A stretch of DNA of 64,000 bases from Lentilactobacillus curieae (lineage in GTDB: Bacteria > Bacillota > Bacilli > Lactobacillales > Lactobacillaceae), in NCBI RefSeq assembly GCF_000785105.2, contig NZ_CP018906.1, positions 992,001 to 1,056,000 of the forward strand. The letters are read 5' to 3'. This document shows positions 17,345-25,627 of this stretch, one piece after another. The translations under genes were made by a program, and so were the position numbers. Position 1 is the first letter of the stretch; every line of letters starts with the position of its first letter. The notes beneath the pieces were generated by a model. The model searched no databases. It was not told the DNA's origin and saw nothing but the letters and a program-made list of their open reading frames with translations.

Positions 17345-18832
17345 TTATCTAGTTTGACGATGATGTGCTTGAACTAAGAATAACCAAGCAATTAAACCAA
17401 AGATGATTGGACCTCCGATGGTCCAGAATCCGGTTTGAACGTCACCTTCTAAGAATGGTTGGATGGCAGAAAAGCCAATTCCGCCGACCAAAACGACCAA
17501 TACAACGGCAACGATTGAGTTAGTTACAAATTTATTTTTAAAGAAGACGAATGGGCGTTCCAAGTCAGTTCTTCTCTTAAAGAATGGAAACGCACCAATC
17601 AAGAACAGGTAAGGGAATGAGGTGGAGATATTCCCCATGTCGGTCAGGATAGTGTAAAACTGCTTGGCACCTGATCCACCAAATGAAACGAAGAATATAA
17701 AGACGCAGACGATTGCAGCTTGTAACCACATCGAGAATGCTGGCATTCCTGCCTTATTGAGCTTAGTCATCCGGGCAGGCCAAAATTCTTTATTTGAACC
17801 AAGGATAAATGATTTTAGAGGGGAATAAATAAGTACGAAAAATGACCCCATATACGCCATGAACATGCTAAGGCCAGCGAACCTAGCCAGACTTGTTCCA
17901 AGGAGGTTTGCGGTTTGTGCTGACAGGTGCAGACTTTGGCCGATATATACCCCAAGGTTATTCATAAGGACGTAAGTGATGTTTCCCAAGTTAGTTCCCT
18001 TACTACTCAAAACCTTATCCCAGTTTGTTGTGATTCCCCACAAGAAGATGGAGATTGAATAGGTAAACGTAATTACAATTGTTGAGACGATTATTCCCTT
18101 TGGAAATGTTTTTTCGGGTTTATCTAGTTTGTCGGTGATTCCACCCATTGATTCACTTCCGGCGTACGCAAAAACGGCGTAAACGAAAAAGCTTAGGATG
18201 GCTGAGTTTGAATGAAATTCAGGGTTAGGCGACTTGATGAAGCTAGCTACACCAGTAATTGGTTCAGCTAAGTGGCCACCGTTTAATGCTAGTGCAAGTA
18301 AACTAAGGACGGCAAAAACTCCCGTCAAGATCATCACAAAAACGCCACCAACAGATGCAACTTTAGAAATTGAATCAATTCCATGAACCGCAAATAGTGT
18401 GACTACTAGGATCCAGAGAATTCCTAAAATTCCGATAGTCTCAGTCGCGTTTAGACCTAGAAAACTCCAAGTTTGGGTTTTATCGCTTCCAAAAAGGAAA
18501 GTTGAAAACGGAATCCATACTTTTGAAGCAGTAGACATCATCCAGATTACCCAGGATGATAGCCAGATGAACGTTCCAATGAATGCCCATTCTTCCCCAA
18601 TGGATCCAGCTAACCAAGAGTAAATTCCACCTTTGGCTTCTTTGAAAGCTGATCCATACTCAGCAAACATCAGTCCACTAGGTAGAAAGAACAAAATTGC
18701 AGCAAGCACATACCAGATGATACTTGCGTAACCCATTTGATCAAACGCAACGGTAGTGTTTGCAAAACCATAAATTGTACTAAAAATCATTAGTATTAAA
18801 CTAACGGTTTTGATTTGTTTCGACTGTGCCAT
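17345..18832 (-). CDS. APC family transporter, YjeM-like
   Basis: This 495-residue membrane protein has about 12 hydrophobic segments. Its N-terminus (MIFSTIYGFANTTVAFDQMGYASIIWY) and AKGGIYSWLAGSIGEEWAFIGTFIWL are typical of the YjeM/GadC-like glutamate:GABA antiporter branch of the APC superfamily. It is neither a 2-hydroxycarboxylate carrier nor MleP. The substrate is unknown, probably an amino acid. It is convergent with the malolactic gene and transcribed alone. The ATG follows a GGGGATTG site. Confidence 0.85.
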   Translation of the reverse strand: MAQSKQIKTVSLILMIFSTIYGFANTTVAFDQMGYASIIWYVLAAILFFLPSGLMFAEYGSAFKEAKGGIYSWLAGSIGEEWAFIGTFIWLSSWVIWMMSTASKVWIPFSTFLFGSDKTQTWSFLGLNATETIGILGILWILVVTLFAVHGIDSISKVASVGGVFVMILTGVFAVLSLLALALNGGHLAEPITGVASFIKSPNPEFHSNSAILSFFVYAVFAYAGSESMGGITDKLDKPEKTFPKGIIVSTIVITFTYSISIFLWGITTNWDKVLSSKGTNLGNITYVLMNNLGVYIGQSLHLSAQTANLLGTSLARFAGLSMFMAYMGSFFVLIYSPLKSFILGSNKEFWPARMTKLNKAGMPAFSMWLQAAIVCVFIFFVSFGGSGAKQFYTILTDMGNISTSFPYLFLIGAFPFFKRRTDLERPFVFFKNKFVTNSIVAVVLVVLVGGIGFSAIQPFLEGDVQTGFWTIGGPIIFGLIAWLFLVQAHHRQTR

Positions 18833-19047
18833 TTATTTCAATCCCCAATAATAAAATTTGTAAGCTGAGGAATTAATGATTGCTGACTAAAATTGAATTA
18901 ATAAATAAAAATCCCTCAGAATTACCAAAGATAGTCTATCACTGGGATGTATAAAGAAGCGGTTACTTTGGTTAGAATTAGATAATAATTAGGTTAAATT
19001 AGGTTATTTTTGATAGATTCTTTGCATAATGTAATGAAATTGCTAAG

Positions 19048-19953
19048 TCATTTATCCTGAACATTAATAAAAGATTTGAAATCTGCGGGTACGGGTGCCT
19101 CAACGGAAACCCAATTGCGATAAAACGGTAACTTAAAGCGGATGGTTTGCGAATGGAGCAACATGTGGGTAAATGAATCGTCAGAGTAAAGTGGGTCGCC
19201 AACAAGTGGGTGGCCAATAGATTGCATGTGAACCCTAATTTGGTGAGTTCTGCCAGTTTCTAATTTGATTTGTATGAGGGAATATCCGTTTCTTGAATCG
19301 CAAACTTGATAATGGGTGATTGCGTTTTGGCCATCTATGGTAGAGACTTTCCGCTTACGTTTATCTTCAGGATCCTTTCCAATGGGGGAGTTAATTGTTC
19401 CGTGATCACTATCGAATGTTCCATGAACCCAAGCTAAGTAAGTTCTTTCAGTGACCTTATGGCGGATATCATCGACTAGACTTGGGACTACTGCAGGATT
19501 CTTGCCAAAAATAATTGCCCCACTAGTTTCCTGATCAAGTCTATGGATCATATAAGGAACTATTCCGGTAGCATCAAGATAACCAGCGAGCTGGTTGATT
19601 GTTGCCCCATTTTCTCCGGGTTGGTTTGGATGGGTTTTGTCCCCACGACGTTTGTTGACCACAATCACATCATCAGTTTCGTATAGAATCTGTGGTTGAT
19701 ATGATTTATCGACCAGGACTGTTGGAAATGCTGATTCAAAGTCCTCGGGGATAAATTCTAGCTGGATGGAATCACCACCCTTAACTGCAAAGCTCACAGG
19801 GAGATAGTTGCCGTTTACGGTTACCCGTTCGGCTTTTCGAACGCTGTATAGAAGGTGCTTTGGCAATCCATAATAATTACTAAGAACTTCCTTTAGTGTA
19901 GTTTGGGGGAAACTTTTAGGAATGATTAAATTGTAATGCCACTGTGTTTTCAT
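19048..19953 (-). CDS. RluA family pseudouridine synthase
   Basis: This 301-residue enzyme has an S4-like N-terminal part (about residues 15-70) and the RluA catalytic domain with the motif HRLDQETSG holding the catalytic Asp. Downstream come RTYLAWVHG and the signature LETGRTHQIRVHMQSIGHPLVGDP. It probably modifies uridines in 23S rRNA or tRNA. The family member cannot be set by eye. I chose the ATG at 19953 over the GTG three bases upstream because the GAGGT site is then correctly spaced. Confidence 0.9.
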   Translation of the reverse strand: MKTQWHYNLIIPKSFPQTTLKEVLSNYYGLPKHLLYSVRKAERVTVNGNYLPVSFAVKGGDSIQLEFIPEDFESAFPTVLVDKSYQPQILYETDDVIVVNKRRGDKTHPNQPGENGATINQLAGYLDATGIVPYMIHRLDQETSGAIIFGKNPAVVPSLVDDIRHKVTERTYLAWVHGTFDSDHGTINSPIGKDPEDKRKRKVSTIDGQNAITHYQVCDSRNGYSLIQIKLETGRTHQIRVHMQSIGHPLVGDPLYSDDSFTHMLLHSQTIRFKLPFYRNWVSVEAPVPADFKSFINVQDK

Positions 19954-19975
19954 CACTGTACCTCAGTTATTTCAA

Positions 19976-20018
19976 AATAAAAGGAGCACAAATCCCTAGG
20001 GATCCTCTGCTCCTTTAA
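19976..20018 (-). terminator. Terminator of the usp gene
   Basis: AAAGGAGCA and TGCTCCTTT form the stem. On the minus strand it runs into TTTTATTTT. An inner CCCTAGGG palindrome lies in the loop. Confidence 0.75.
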
Positions 20019-20039
20019 AAACTAATATTTAGGTGTAGC

Positions 20040-20504
20040 TTACTTTTTAGCTTGCTTTTCTGGACGAACAATTAGCACGTCACAAGTTGCAGTTCTGACA
20101 ACAAAGCTAGTAACAGAACCAATAATCAATCTTTCAACGGCGCTTAAACCAGTTGAACCAATGATTACTAAGTCAGTATTGTGATCTTTAGGAAATTCGC
20201 GAGCGATGATTGGCTTTGGATTACCAAATCGAATGTGAATATCAACATCGCTAACACCTGCAGCCTCTGCCTTATCTTTCATTTGCTTAAGCTTGTCTTC
20301 AGTATTTTCAGTTAATTTGAAAACAACGTCGCCACTTACGGCTGAACCATATGTTTGGTTGAATTGATTAACTTCCAAGACATTGAGGATATCAAGGTGT
20401 GCCCCTGCTTCCTTAGCAACTTCAATTCCTCGATCGAGAATGTTTTGAGTAACGGCAGAACCGTCAACTGGTACTAAAATGTTTTTGTATCCACTTAATG
20501 CCAT
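20040..20504 (-). CDS. Universal stress protein, UspA family
   Basis: This 154-residue protein has the UspA fold: the start YKNILVPVDGSAVTQNILDRGIEVA and the ATP-binding type C-terminal motif IIGSTGLSAVERLIIGSVTSFVVRTATCDVLIVRP, where GSTG..AVERLIIGSV corresponds to G-2X-G-9X-G-(S/T). It likely binds ATP. I placed the start at the ATG at 20504, which has an AGGGGTG site six bases upstream. A GTG nine bases earlier overlaps that site. It is divergent from lplA with a cre site in between. Confidence 0.92.
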   Translation of the reverse strand: MALSGYKNILVPVDGSAVTQNILDRGIEVAKEAGAHLDILNVLEVNQFNQTYGSAVSGDVVFKLTENTEDKLKQMKDKAEAAGVSDVDIHIRFGNPKPIIAREFPKDHNTDLVIIGSTGLSAVERLIIGSVTSFVVRTATCDVLIVRPEKQAKK

Positions 20505-20586
20505 ACTAATCACCCCTGGATTCGTTTGTTTATAGTTAAACTATAACATTGTCTGGCGAGAATGTAACCTTTTTGGCCGATTTCAC

Positions 20587-20621
20587 AAGCGATTGAAATC
20601 GCTTTCTCGAAGTGGTATGAT
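20587..20621. promoter_or_regulatory. lplA promoter overlapped by a palindromic cre site
   Basis: TTGAAA (20593-20598) and TATGAT (20616-20621) are 17 bp apart. The -35 box lies inside TTGAAATCGCTTTCT (20593-20607), a full match to the cre consensus. That is part of a perfect palindrome AAGCGATT-GA-AATCGCTT (20587-20604). Because the palindrome is symmetric, it could repress lplA and act from upstream on the divergent usp gene. Confidence 0.7.
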
Positions 20622-20655
20622 TGCTTACAAATAGAATTGAAATGGGGCTTTTCTA

Positions 20656-21666
20656 ATGTATTTTCACATAATGAAATCAGACGATATTCGACTTAATTTG
20701 GCAACTGAAACCTATTTGATGAACGAAAAGAAATTTGACGAACCATTATTGTTATTCTACATTGAAGGACCATGTATTATTGTGGGCCGGAATCAAAACA
20801 CATTGGAAGAGATCAACAAACAATACGTAGATGACAACGGTATTGTTGTCACGAGAAGAACTTCTGGTGGGGGAGCAGTTTACCAAGATTTAGGTAACCT
20901 GTGCTTTAGTTTCGTTGTGGACAGCGATAGTGAAGAATTTGGTGACTTCAAGTCATTTGTTCAACCTGTTGTTGATGCGCTGCACAGAATGGGGGCAACG
21001 ACTGCGGAAGTTTCTGGACGCAATGACATTTTAGTAGATGGTAAGAAGTTCTCCGGAAACGCGATGTACACTAAAAATGGTAAGACTTTCTCACATGGTA
21101 CTTTGATGCTTGATGTTGATTTAACAGTGTTACCAAAGGCACTAACTGTTCCTGAAGATAAGATCAAGTCTAAGGGAATCAAGTCAGTTAGCTCGCGGGT
21201 AACTAACCTCCGGCCGTACTTATCATCCGAGTACCAAGACATGACTACTCCACAATTTAGAGATGAATTGTTAAAGGAATTATTCCATGTTGATAACCTT
21301 GATGAAATCAAAGATCGTGAGTATAAATTAACCCCTGAGGATGAAGCTGGAATTGACAAAATCAATTCAGAAATCTTCGACAACTGGGATTGGGTTTATG
21401 GAAATTCACCAGAATTTACCGTTAAGAAACGTCAGCACTTTACAAGTGGTACTATAGATGCAAGATTTATCGTTGACGATGGTAAGGTGACTACCGCTAA
21501 ATTCTACGGTGACTTCTTTGGACCTAAGGATGCTTCAGAATTGGCAAGCAAGCTTGAAGGCGTTCGTTTTGAACGCGAAGAGGTTGCTAAAGTTCTTGAC
21601 GCTGTTGACGTTAATCAGTACTTTACTGGAATTACAAAGGACGACTTACTTGGTTTGCTTTTCTAA
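20656..21666 (+). CDS. lplA: Lipoate-protein ligase A
   Basis: This 336-residue enzyme activates lipoate with ATP and attaches it to lipoyl domains. The large domain (about 1-245) has RRTSGGGAVYQDLGN for lipoyl-AMP binding and the Lys in VDGKKFSGNAMY. The small C-terminal domain (about 250-336) is of the LplA type. The usual targets (E2 of pyruvate dehydrogenase, GcvH) are outside the window. A terminator follows directly. Confidence 0.95.
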   Translation: MYFHIMKSDDIRLNLATETYLMNEKKFDEPLLLFYIEGPCIIVGRNQNTLEEINKQYVDDNGIVVTRRTSGGGAVYQDLGNLCFSFVVDSDSEEFGDFKSFVQPVVDALHRMGATTAEVSGRNDILVDGKKFSGNAMYTKNGKTFSHGTLMLDVDLTVLPKALTVPEDKIKSKGIKSVSSRVTNLRPYLSSEYQDMTTPQFRDELLKELFHVDNLDEIKDREYKLTPEDEAGIDKINSEIFDNWDWVYGNSPEFTVKKRQHFTSGTIDARFIVDDGKVTTAKFYGDFFGPKDASELASKLEGVRFEREEVAKVLDAVDVNQYFTGITKDDLLGLLF

Positions 21667-21701
21667 CCTTAGGAAATACGTTAAACTAAATTTAAACTGA
21701 T

Positions 21702-21737
21702 AAAGATAAATTCGGTATGGATTTATCTTTTTTATTT
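21702..21737 (+). terminator. Terminator of lplA
   Basis: AAAGATAAAT and ATTTATCTTT pair around TCGGTATGG, and the right arm runs into TTTATTT. It ends about ten bases before the next start codon. Confidence 0.75.
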
Positions 21738-21747
21738 GGAGGATTAT

Positions 21748-22185
21748 ATGAAACCAGAAGAAAAGAAAGTTATTGGGTGGGCCGTTATTTCACTGGTTGT
21801 GTTTTTACTTACAAATGCGATCATGACTTTTAAGTGGATGGACCTAACTCGTCCTGTTACCATGGCAGAAACTTTGCAGGTAACGTACATTGCTATTGCT
21901 TTTTACGCTGCGACCATCGTGTTGGCAATGTTAAAGGTTAGACTCAGCTACTATTTGCTTGCGGTGGTTGTAGCAATCTATTCAGTTGGATTTGTAGGCA
22001 TGGGGATCACGTTGGTTCAAGGAAGCAATGGTAACATTTTGTTAAGAATTCTGGTATTAGCCCTTGTTATTTTTGGAATTGTTGTTAATGTGTACTGGTA
22101 CATGTTAGCATTTAAACTTAGATCAGTACTTCAAACTGAGTTAATAAAAAAACGAGCTGCAAAGCATAATACAGAAATTAGGTGA
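21748..22185 (+). CDS. Small membrane protein of unknown function (four predicted segments)
   Basis: This 145-residue protein has four hydrophobic stretches: VIGWAVISLVVFLLTNAIMT, VTYIAIAFYAATIVLAML, YYLLAVVVAIYSVGFVGMGI and ILVLALVIFGIVVNVYWYML. Both ends are charged and probably cytoplasmic. I do not recognise a family. The ATG at 21748 sits at the right distance from GGAGG. The stop is seven bases before the next gene, so the two form an operon. The lplA terminator hairpin lies just before the ribosome binding site, so basal transcription may come by read-through. Confidence 0.75.
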   Translation: MKPEEKKVIGWAVISLVVFLLTNAIMTFKWMDLTRPVTMAETLQVTYIAIAFYAATIVLAMLKVRLSYYLLAVVVAIYSVGFVGMGITLVQGSNGNILLRILVLALVIFGIVVNVYWYMLAFKLRSVLQTELIKKRAAKHNTEIR

Positions 22186-22192
22186 TTGAATA

Positions 22193-22672
22193 ATGGACGC
22201 TGAGGTATCAACGTTTATTGAAAATGTTAAGGCTGGAAATGTTTTGGCCAACCACACAAGTATGAAGTTAGCAGAATTACAAAAAATCGACGCAAAAGCA
22301 ATCAAACCTATAATTGACTACATGGTTAGTCATTTAAAGGAAGGCAATCAGGAAGTTGTTTCCGAGATTAAGGTTGCTGACGATGATACAGCTGTATTTA
22401 GGTTGGAAAGTAATTTAATTAACTTGCCACTTGATGAAATTGATAGAATCAATAAGATGATTTCCGATCAAGAAAGTTTGCCGGTAAATGTGTACCTGGT
22501 TGTGGTTTCCGAATTTGTAAATCAATCTGGTTTGCGAATTGACGAAGTGACATCAGCAGATGATTTTATTGCTGATCCGGATAGCTTTTCAGCAACAATT
22601 ACTGATTGGATTTCAGAAAAAGCAACGGCAATTGCCGAAAATAAGGCTAGTGAAGACGAGTCCAAAAAGTAA
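22193..22672 (+). CDS. Hypothetical soluble acidic protein in operon with the membrane protein
   Basis: This 159-residue protein has no signal or membrane segment and I do not recognise it. It is acidic, with a helical N-terminal part (FIENVKAGNVLANHTSMKLAELQK), a likely beta segment in the middle (NVYLVVVSEFVNQSGLRIDEV) and a charged tail (ASEDESKK). It starts seven bases after the small membrane protein. The pair may work together at the membrane, but nothing in the sequence shows how. The promoter of a structured RNA begins at its stop codon. Confidence 0.7.
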   Translation: MDAEVSTFIENVKAGNVLANHTSMKLAELQKIDAKAIKPIIDYMVSHLKEGNQEVVSEIKVADDDTAVFRLESNLINLPLDEIDRINKMISDQESLPVNVYLVVVSEFVNQSGLRIDEVTSADDFIADPDSFSATITDWISEKATAIAENKASEDESKK

Positions 22673-22701
22673 TTGCTTATTTTCAGAAAACATTGTATAA
22701 T
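22673..22701 (+). promoter_or_regulatory. Strong promoter of the structured RNA
   Basis: TTGCTT (22673-22678) and TATAAT (22696-22701) are 17 bp apart, giving a predicted start near 22708. There is no ribosome binding site plus ORF between it and the terminator at 22861. Confidence 0.8.
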
Positions 22702-22707
22702 CATTGC

Positions 22708-22898
22708 ATGCGATGAGTCGAGAGATCACGCAACTTCGGTTGTTCGCGCAATCGATTTAAGTGATGTTTTGAGCGGGACACATTTTCTGCACGGATTTGC
22801 AGGTGTTTGGTTCTAGAGGATTGTGGAATCCAAGGAACTCGCTTAGAAATAAGCGCCGTAAAAGACCAGTCATTCTTTTGAATGGCTGGTCTTTTTAT
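22708..22898 (+). ncRNA. Structured small RNA of about 190 nt with its own promoter and terminator
   Basis: A consensus-like promoter upstream and a 15-bp terminator hairpin (22861-22894, AAAGACCAGTCATTC / GAATGGCTGGTCTTT, then a T-run) delimit an independent transcript with no convincing ORF. By eye it folds into a UUCG-capped hairpin (CAAC-UUCG-GUUG near 22730), closed by AUCAC/GUGAU. A nine-pair helix then joins UUUUGAGCG (22767-22775) to CGCUUAGAA (22840-22848), enclosing two hairpins (CUGCA/UGCAG and GGAUU/AAUCC). An alternative local hairpin CGCUU/AAGCG (22840-22855) would break that helix. The size fits 6S RNA, but the branched fold does not clearly match it. I do not recognise a family. 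Confidence 0.7.
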
Positions 22899-22911
22899 TT
22901 TGCTTTCATTT

Positions 22912-22958
22912 TAGGTTGTAAACAACCTATTTGCAGTTTTGAAAAAATGCAGTATATT
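22912..22958 (+). promoter_or_regulatory. Palindromic operator and promoter of the HesB-like gene
   Basis: TAGGTTGT-AA-ACAACCTA (22912-22929) is a perfect palindrome abutting a TTGCAG -35 box (22931-22936) with TATATT 16 bp on (22953-22958). It looks like the site of an unidentified dimeric regulator. Confidence 0.6.
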
Positions 22959-22977
22959 ATTTTTGGAGGCGAAAATA

Positions 22978-23322
22978 ATGAAATTAACAATCACAGACTC
23001 CGCACAATCAAAAATTAACCAGGTAGCTGACGAGGACACTCGCTTACTGTTAAGCTTTGATGATGGTGTGGGACCATTTTCAAAATGGGGTATTTGCTCA
23101 CTAGAAACTGCCTTTGATGTAATTGCTGTTGATAAAGATGCGTTAACGCCTGATTATGAAAAGTCACTCTCTACAAATCATGGAGAGTGGGCATATAAGG
23201 GTTATTCAAAGAATTATTTAGATGATGATATGAAGCTTGATGTAGTAAACAATAATCTAGTGTTATCCGGCGAAAGCGGAATCTTGGATAGCGCTGTTAC
23301 TTTAAAGCGCGTGTCAGCATAA
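22978..23322 (+). CDS. HesB/IscA-like protein (iron-sulfur cluster biosynthesis family)
   Basis: This 114-residue protein resembles the small HesB-like group of Lactobacillales: the start MKLTITDSAQSKINQVADEDTRLLLSFDDGVGPFSKWG and a C-terminal part with SGESGILDSAVTLKR. The usual A-type carrier motif with three Cys is not present, and the only Cys is in WGICSLET. It may therefore not carry a cluster itself. The ATG at 22978 has a GGAGG site. It has its own promoter with a palindromic operator, and a terminator follows. Confidence 0.75.
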   Translation: MKLTITDSAQSKINQVADEDTRLLLSFDDGVGPFSKWGICSLETAFDVIAVDKDALTPDYEKSLSTNHGEWAYKGYSKNYLDDDMKLDVVNNNLVLSGESGILDSAVTLKRVSA

Positions 23323-23326
23323 TAAA

Positions 23327-23376
23327 AAATCCCCATTGATTTTCATAAAATGAAAATTAATGGGGATTTCTTTTTG
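23327..23376 (+). terminator. Terminator of the HesB-like gene
   Basis: AATCCCCATTGATTTTCA and TGAAAATTAATGGGGATT pair around TAAAA and are followed by TCTTTTT. Confidence 0.85.
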
Positions 23377-23577
23377 GTTGTCCGTTACAATGAACTCGCC
23401 GCGGGCTATAATAAGTAGTGTTTGAATATTATATTGTGTTGACTAGTGGTTACTTTATACATAATTTTCAGAAAAAAAGTTGGTTTAACCATTTTGAAAT
23501 TGACTTTTAACCACTTTAATAGTTAAAATAGAATAATATAATTCTAACCATATTTTAATAAAACGGAGGAATTGCCG

Positions 23578-24972
23578 ATGTCATTAGGCTCAAGGATTTT
23601 CCGAAAGGAAAAAATTGATCGGTATCTAGAAACGGATAAGAAGTTTGGCAAAACCATGACGGCAGTCGACCTGATTTCACTTGGAATTGGTGCGGTTATC
23701 GGAACTGGTATTTTCATCCTTCCAGGAACTGTTGCCGCAACTAAAGCTGGTCCAGCAATTATTTTATCATTTATTTTAGCAGCAATTGTCTGTTCAACTG
23801 CAGCGATGTGTTACGCAGAGTTTGCTTCTGCATTACCAGTTGCGGGTAGTGCGTACTCATACGGAAATTTGGTTTTCGGTGAGGTTATTGGTTGGGTGCT
23901 AGGTTGGGCCCTGATTTTGGAATATGTACTTGCGGTAGCTGCCGTGTCGAGTGCCTGGGGAGCCTACCTTAAATCATTCTTAGCAGGGTTCCACTTGAAT
24001 ATTCCTGCAGCAATCGTCGGTCCGTTTGATCCAGCAAAGGGAACTTACGGAAACTGGATTGCGGTTTTGGTTGTAATTGCTATTTCATTGATGTTGAACC
24101 ATGGTGTTCATTCATCAGTACGAATCAATAACTTTATTGTTTTAGTTAAGATTGCCATCATTATCTTATTCATCGTAGTTGGGGCTTTCTTCGTAAAGCC
24201 AAGTCACTGGCAACCATTCTATGCATTTGGTGGTAGTGGTGTTCTGCATGGTGCCGCAGCGGTGTTCTTTGCTTACCTTGGGTTTGATGCGGTTTCTAGC
24301 TCGGCTGCCGAAGTTAAAAATCCCCGAAAGAATATGCCAATTGGAATTATCGGAACGTTAGTGATTGCAACAATCCTTTATGTTGGGGTTTCGATTGTCC
24401 TTACAGGAATGGTTTCCTATACTAAGTTGAACGTTGCTGATCCAGTGGCGTTTGCTATGAACTTGGTTAACCAAAACTGGACCGCCGGAATTATTTCACT
24501 AGGTGCCTTAGCAGGAATGTTCACCATGATGGTTACGATGATCTATAGTTCATCACGATTGATTTACTCAATTGGTCGTGACGGATTATTGCCTAAGTTT
24601 TTAGGAAAACTCGACAAGAAGGGAACTCCTAAGAACAGTATGATTACAATTACCATCGTGATTGCATTCATGGGTGGGTTTGTACCGCTAGACCAATTAA
24701 CTAACTTAGTTAATATTGGAACGTTGATTGCATTCTTATTTGTTTCAATTGGAATTATTCCATTAAGAAAGAATAAGGACATCGATAACTCTAAAGGGTT
24801 CCAAGTTCCATTTTACCCAGTGCTACCAATCATTTCCGCATTGCTTTGTGTATTGATGTTGACGCAATTGCAAGCTGAAACTTGGATTGCTTCTGCTGTT
24901 TGGTTTGCTTTTGGCCTAATTCTTTACTTTAGTTACGGAGTTAAGCACAGCAGGTTAAACACTCAAGAGTAG
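23578..24972 (+). CDS. APC family amino acid permease (cationic amino acid transporter-like)
   Basis: This 464-residue membrane protein has about 12 segments. It shows the CAT/YfnA-like features LISLGIGAVIGTGIFILPG in the first helix, CYAEFASALPVAGSAYSYGNLVFGEVIGWVLGW, and FFAYLGFDAVSSSAAEVKNPRKNMPIGI. It probably imports amino acids with protons, but the substrate cannot be set. I chose the ATG at 23578 with GGAGGA eight bases away rather than the TTG at 23572, which is too close to it. The 255-base upstream region is AT-rich and has repeated TTAACCA/TGGTTAA elements. Confidence 0.88.
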   Translation: MSLGSRIFRKEKIDRYLETDKKFGKTMTAVDLISLGIGAVIGTGIFILPGTVAATKAGPAIILSFILAAIVCSTAAMCYAEFASALPVAGSAYSYGNLVFGEVIGWVLGWALILEYVLAVAAVSSAWGAYLKSFLAGFHLNIPAAIVGPFDPAKGTYGNWIAVLVVIAISLMLNHGVHSSVRINNFIVLVKIAIIILFIVVGAFFVKPSHWQPFYAFGGSGVLHGAAAVFFAYLGFDAVSSSAAEVKNPRKNMPIGIIGTLVIATILYVGVSIVLTGMVSYTKLNVADPVAFAMNLVNQNWTAGIISLGALAGMFTMMVTMIYSSSRLIYSIGRDGLLPKFLGKLDKKGTPKNSMITITIVIAFMGGFVPLDQLTNLVNIGTLIAFLFVSIGIIPLRKNKDIDNSKGFQVPFYPVLPIISALLCVLMLTQLQAETWIASAVWFAFGLILYFSYGVKHSRLNTQE

Positions 24973-25034
24973 CTGACAAGGTGACATAAACTCAACAGTC
25001 AAAATAATAGCTTACACAATCTAAATAATTTATC

Positions 25035-25049
25035 ATGAAAGCGATACCT
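25035..25049 (+). promoter_or_regulatory. cre site before the OsmC/Ohr gene
   Basis: ATGAAAGCGATACCT matches all constrained positions of the cre consensus and lies 29 bases upstream of the start codon, a position suited to repression. Confidence 0.65.
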
Positions 25050-25077
25050 GTTGTGAATTATTTAGGAGGAATTTATT

Positions 25078-25503
25078 ATGGCTGTTGAAGGATCACTTTA
25101 CCACACAGAAATTGTTAACGAACGTGGATTAACCGGTCAAAGTTATGTCCGCGGTGATGAAGGCCTTTCACTAGGAGTAAGTAGCTCACTAGTTAAGAGT
25201 CCTGGAACTAACCCGGAACAGTTTATTGGTTTCGCGCTTAGCACCTGTTTTAACGCCACAATTGGAATTGTCGAAGAGCAACATAAATTAAAGCACGACA
25301 GTGTCATCCACACTGGTGTGGATATTGTTAAGGACACTAAGGGGTATAAATTTATTGTTCGCTGCCAAATCATGTTCCATGAAATTGATAATTCTCAGGG
25401 GCAACAGATGGTAAATGAAGCGTTAGATCAGTGTCCAGTTGCAAAACTACTTAAGGATCACGATAACGTTACTTTTGAAGTGGTAGATAAATTTGATTTT
25501 TAA
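25078..25503 (+). CDS. OsmC/Ohr family peroxiredoxin
   Basis: This 141-residue protein has the two conserved Cys of OsmC/Ohr enzymes, in LSTCFNATI and DQCPVAKLL, and the GTNPEQFIGFALSTC segment before the first. These enzymes reduce organic hydroperoxides. The length is normal and a strong AGGAGG site precedes the ATG. A cre site in its leader suggests repression on preferred sugars, which is unusual for a stress gene of this type. Ohr or OsmC subtype is not resolved. Confidence 0.9.
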   Translation: MAVEGSLYHTEIVNERGLTGQSYVRGDEGLSLGVSSSLVKSPGTNPEQFIGFALSTCFNATIGIVEEQHKLKHDSVIHTGVDIVKDTKGYKFIVRCQIMFHEIDNSQGQQMVNEALDQCPVAKLLKDHDNVTFEVVDKFDF

Positions 25504-25627
25504 ATATTAAATACATTAAGCCTATGGCATGGGCAATCGGGGTTGGTAAGCATTCAGTATCTGCTGAAATGTTTGTCAGCCCTTTGTTTATCTGTAAAGT
25601 AGGTTTAAGGCTGGAAGAAGGATTTTA

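Noticed and set aside
22673-22898. Interpretation of the structured RNA as a riboswitch for the HesB-like gene
   Set aside because: The RNA ends in a strong terminator and the gene has its own promoter after it (22931-22958), so an independent RNA is simpler.
22797-23018. A 73-codon ORF spanning the structured RNA and the start of the HesB-like gene
   Set aside because: It crosses a 15-bp terminator, has no ribosome binding site, and overlaps a better-supported gene start.
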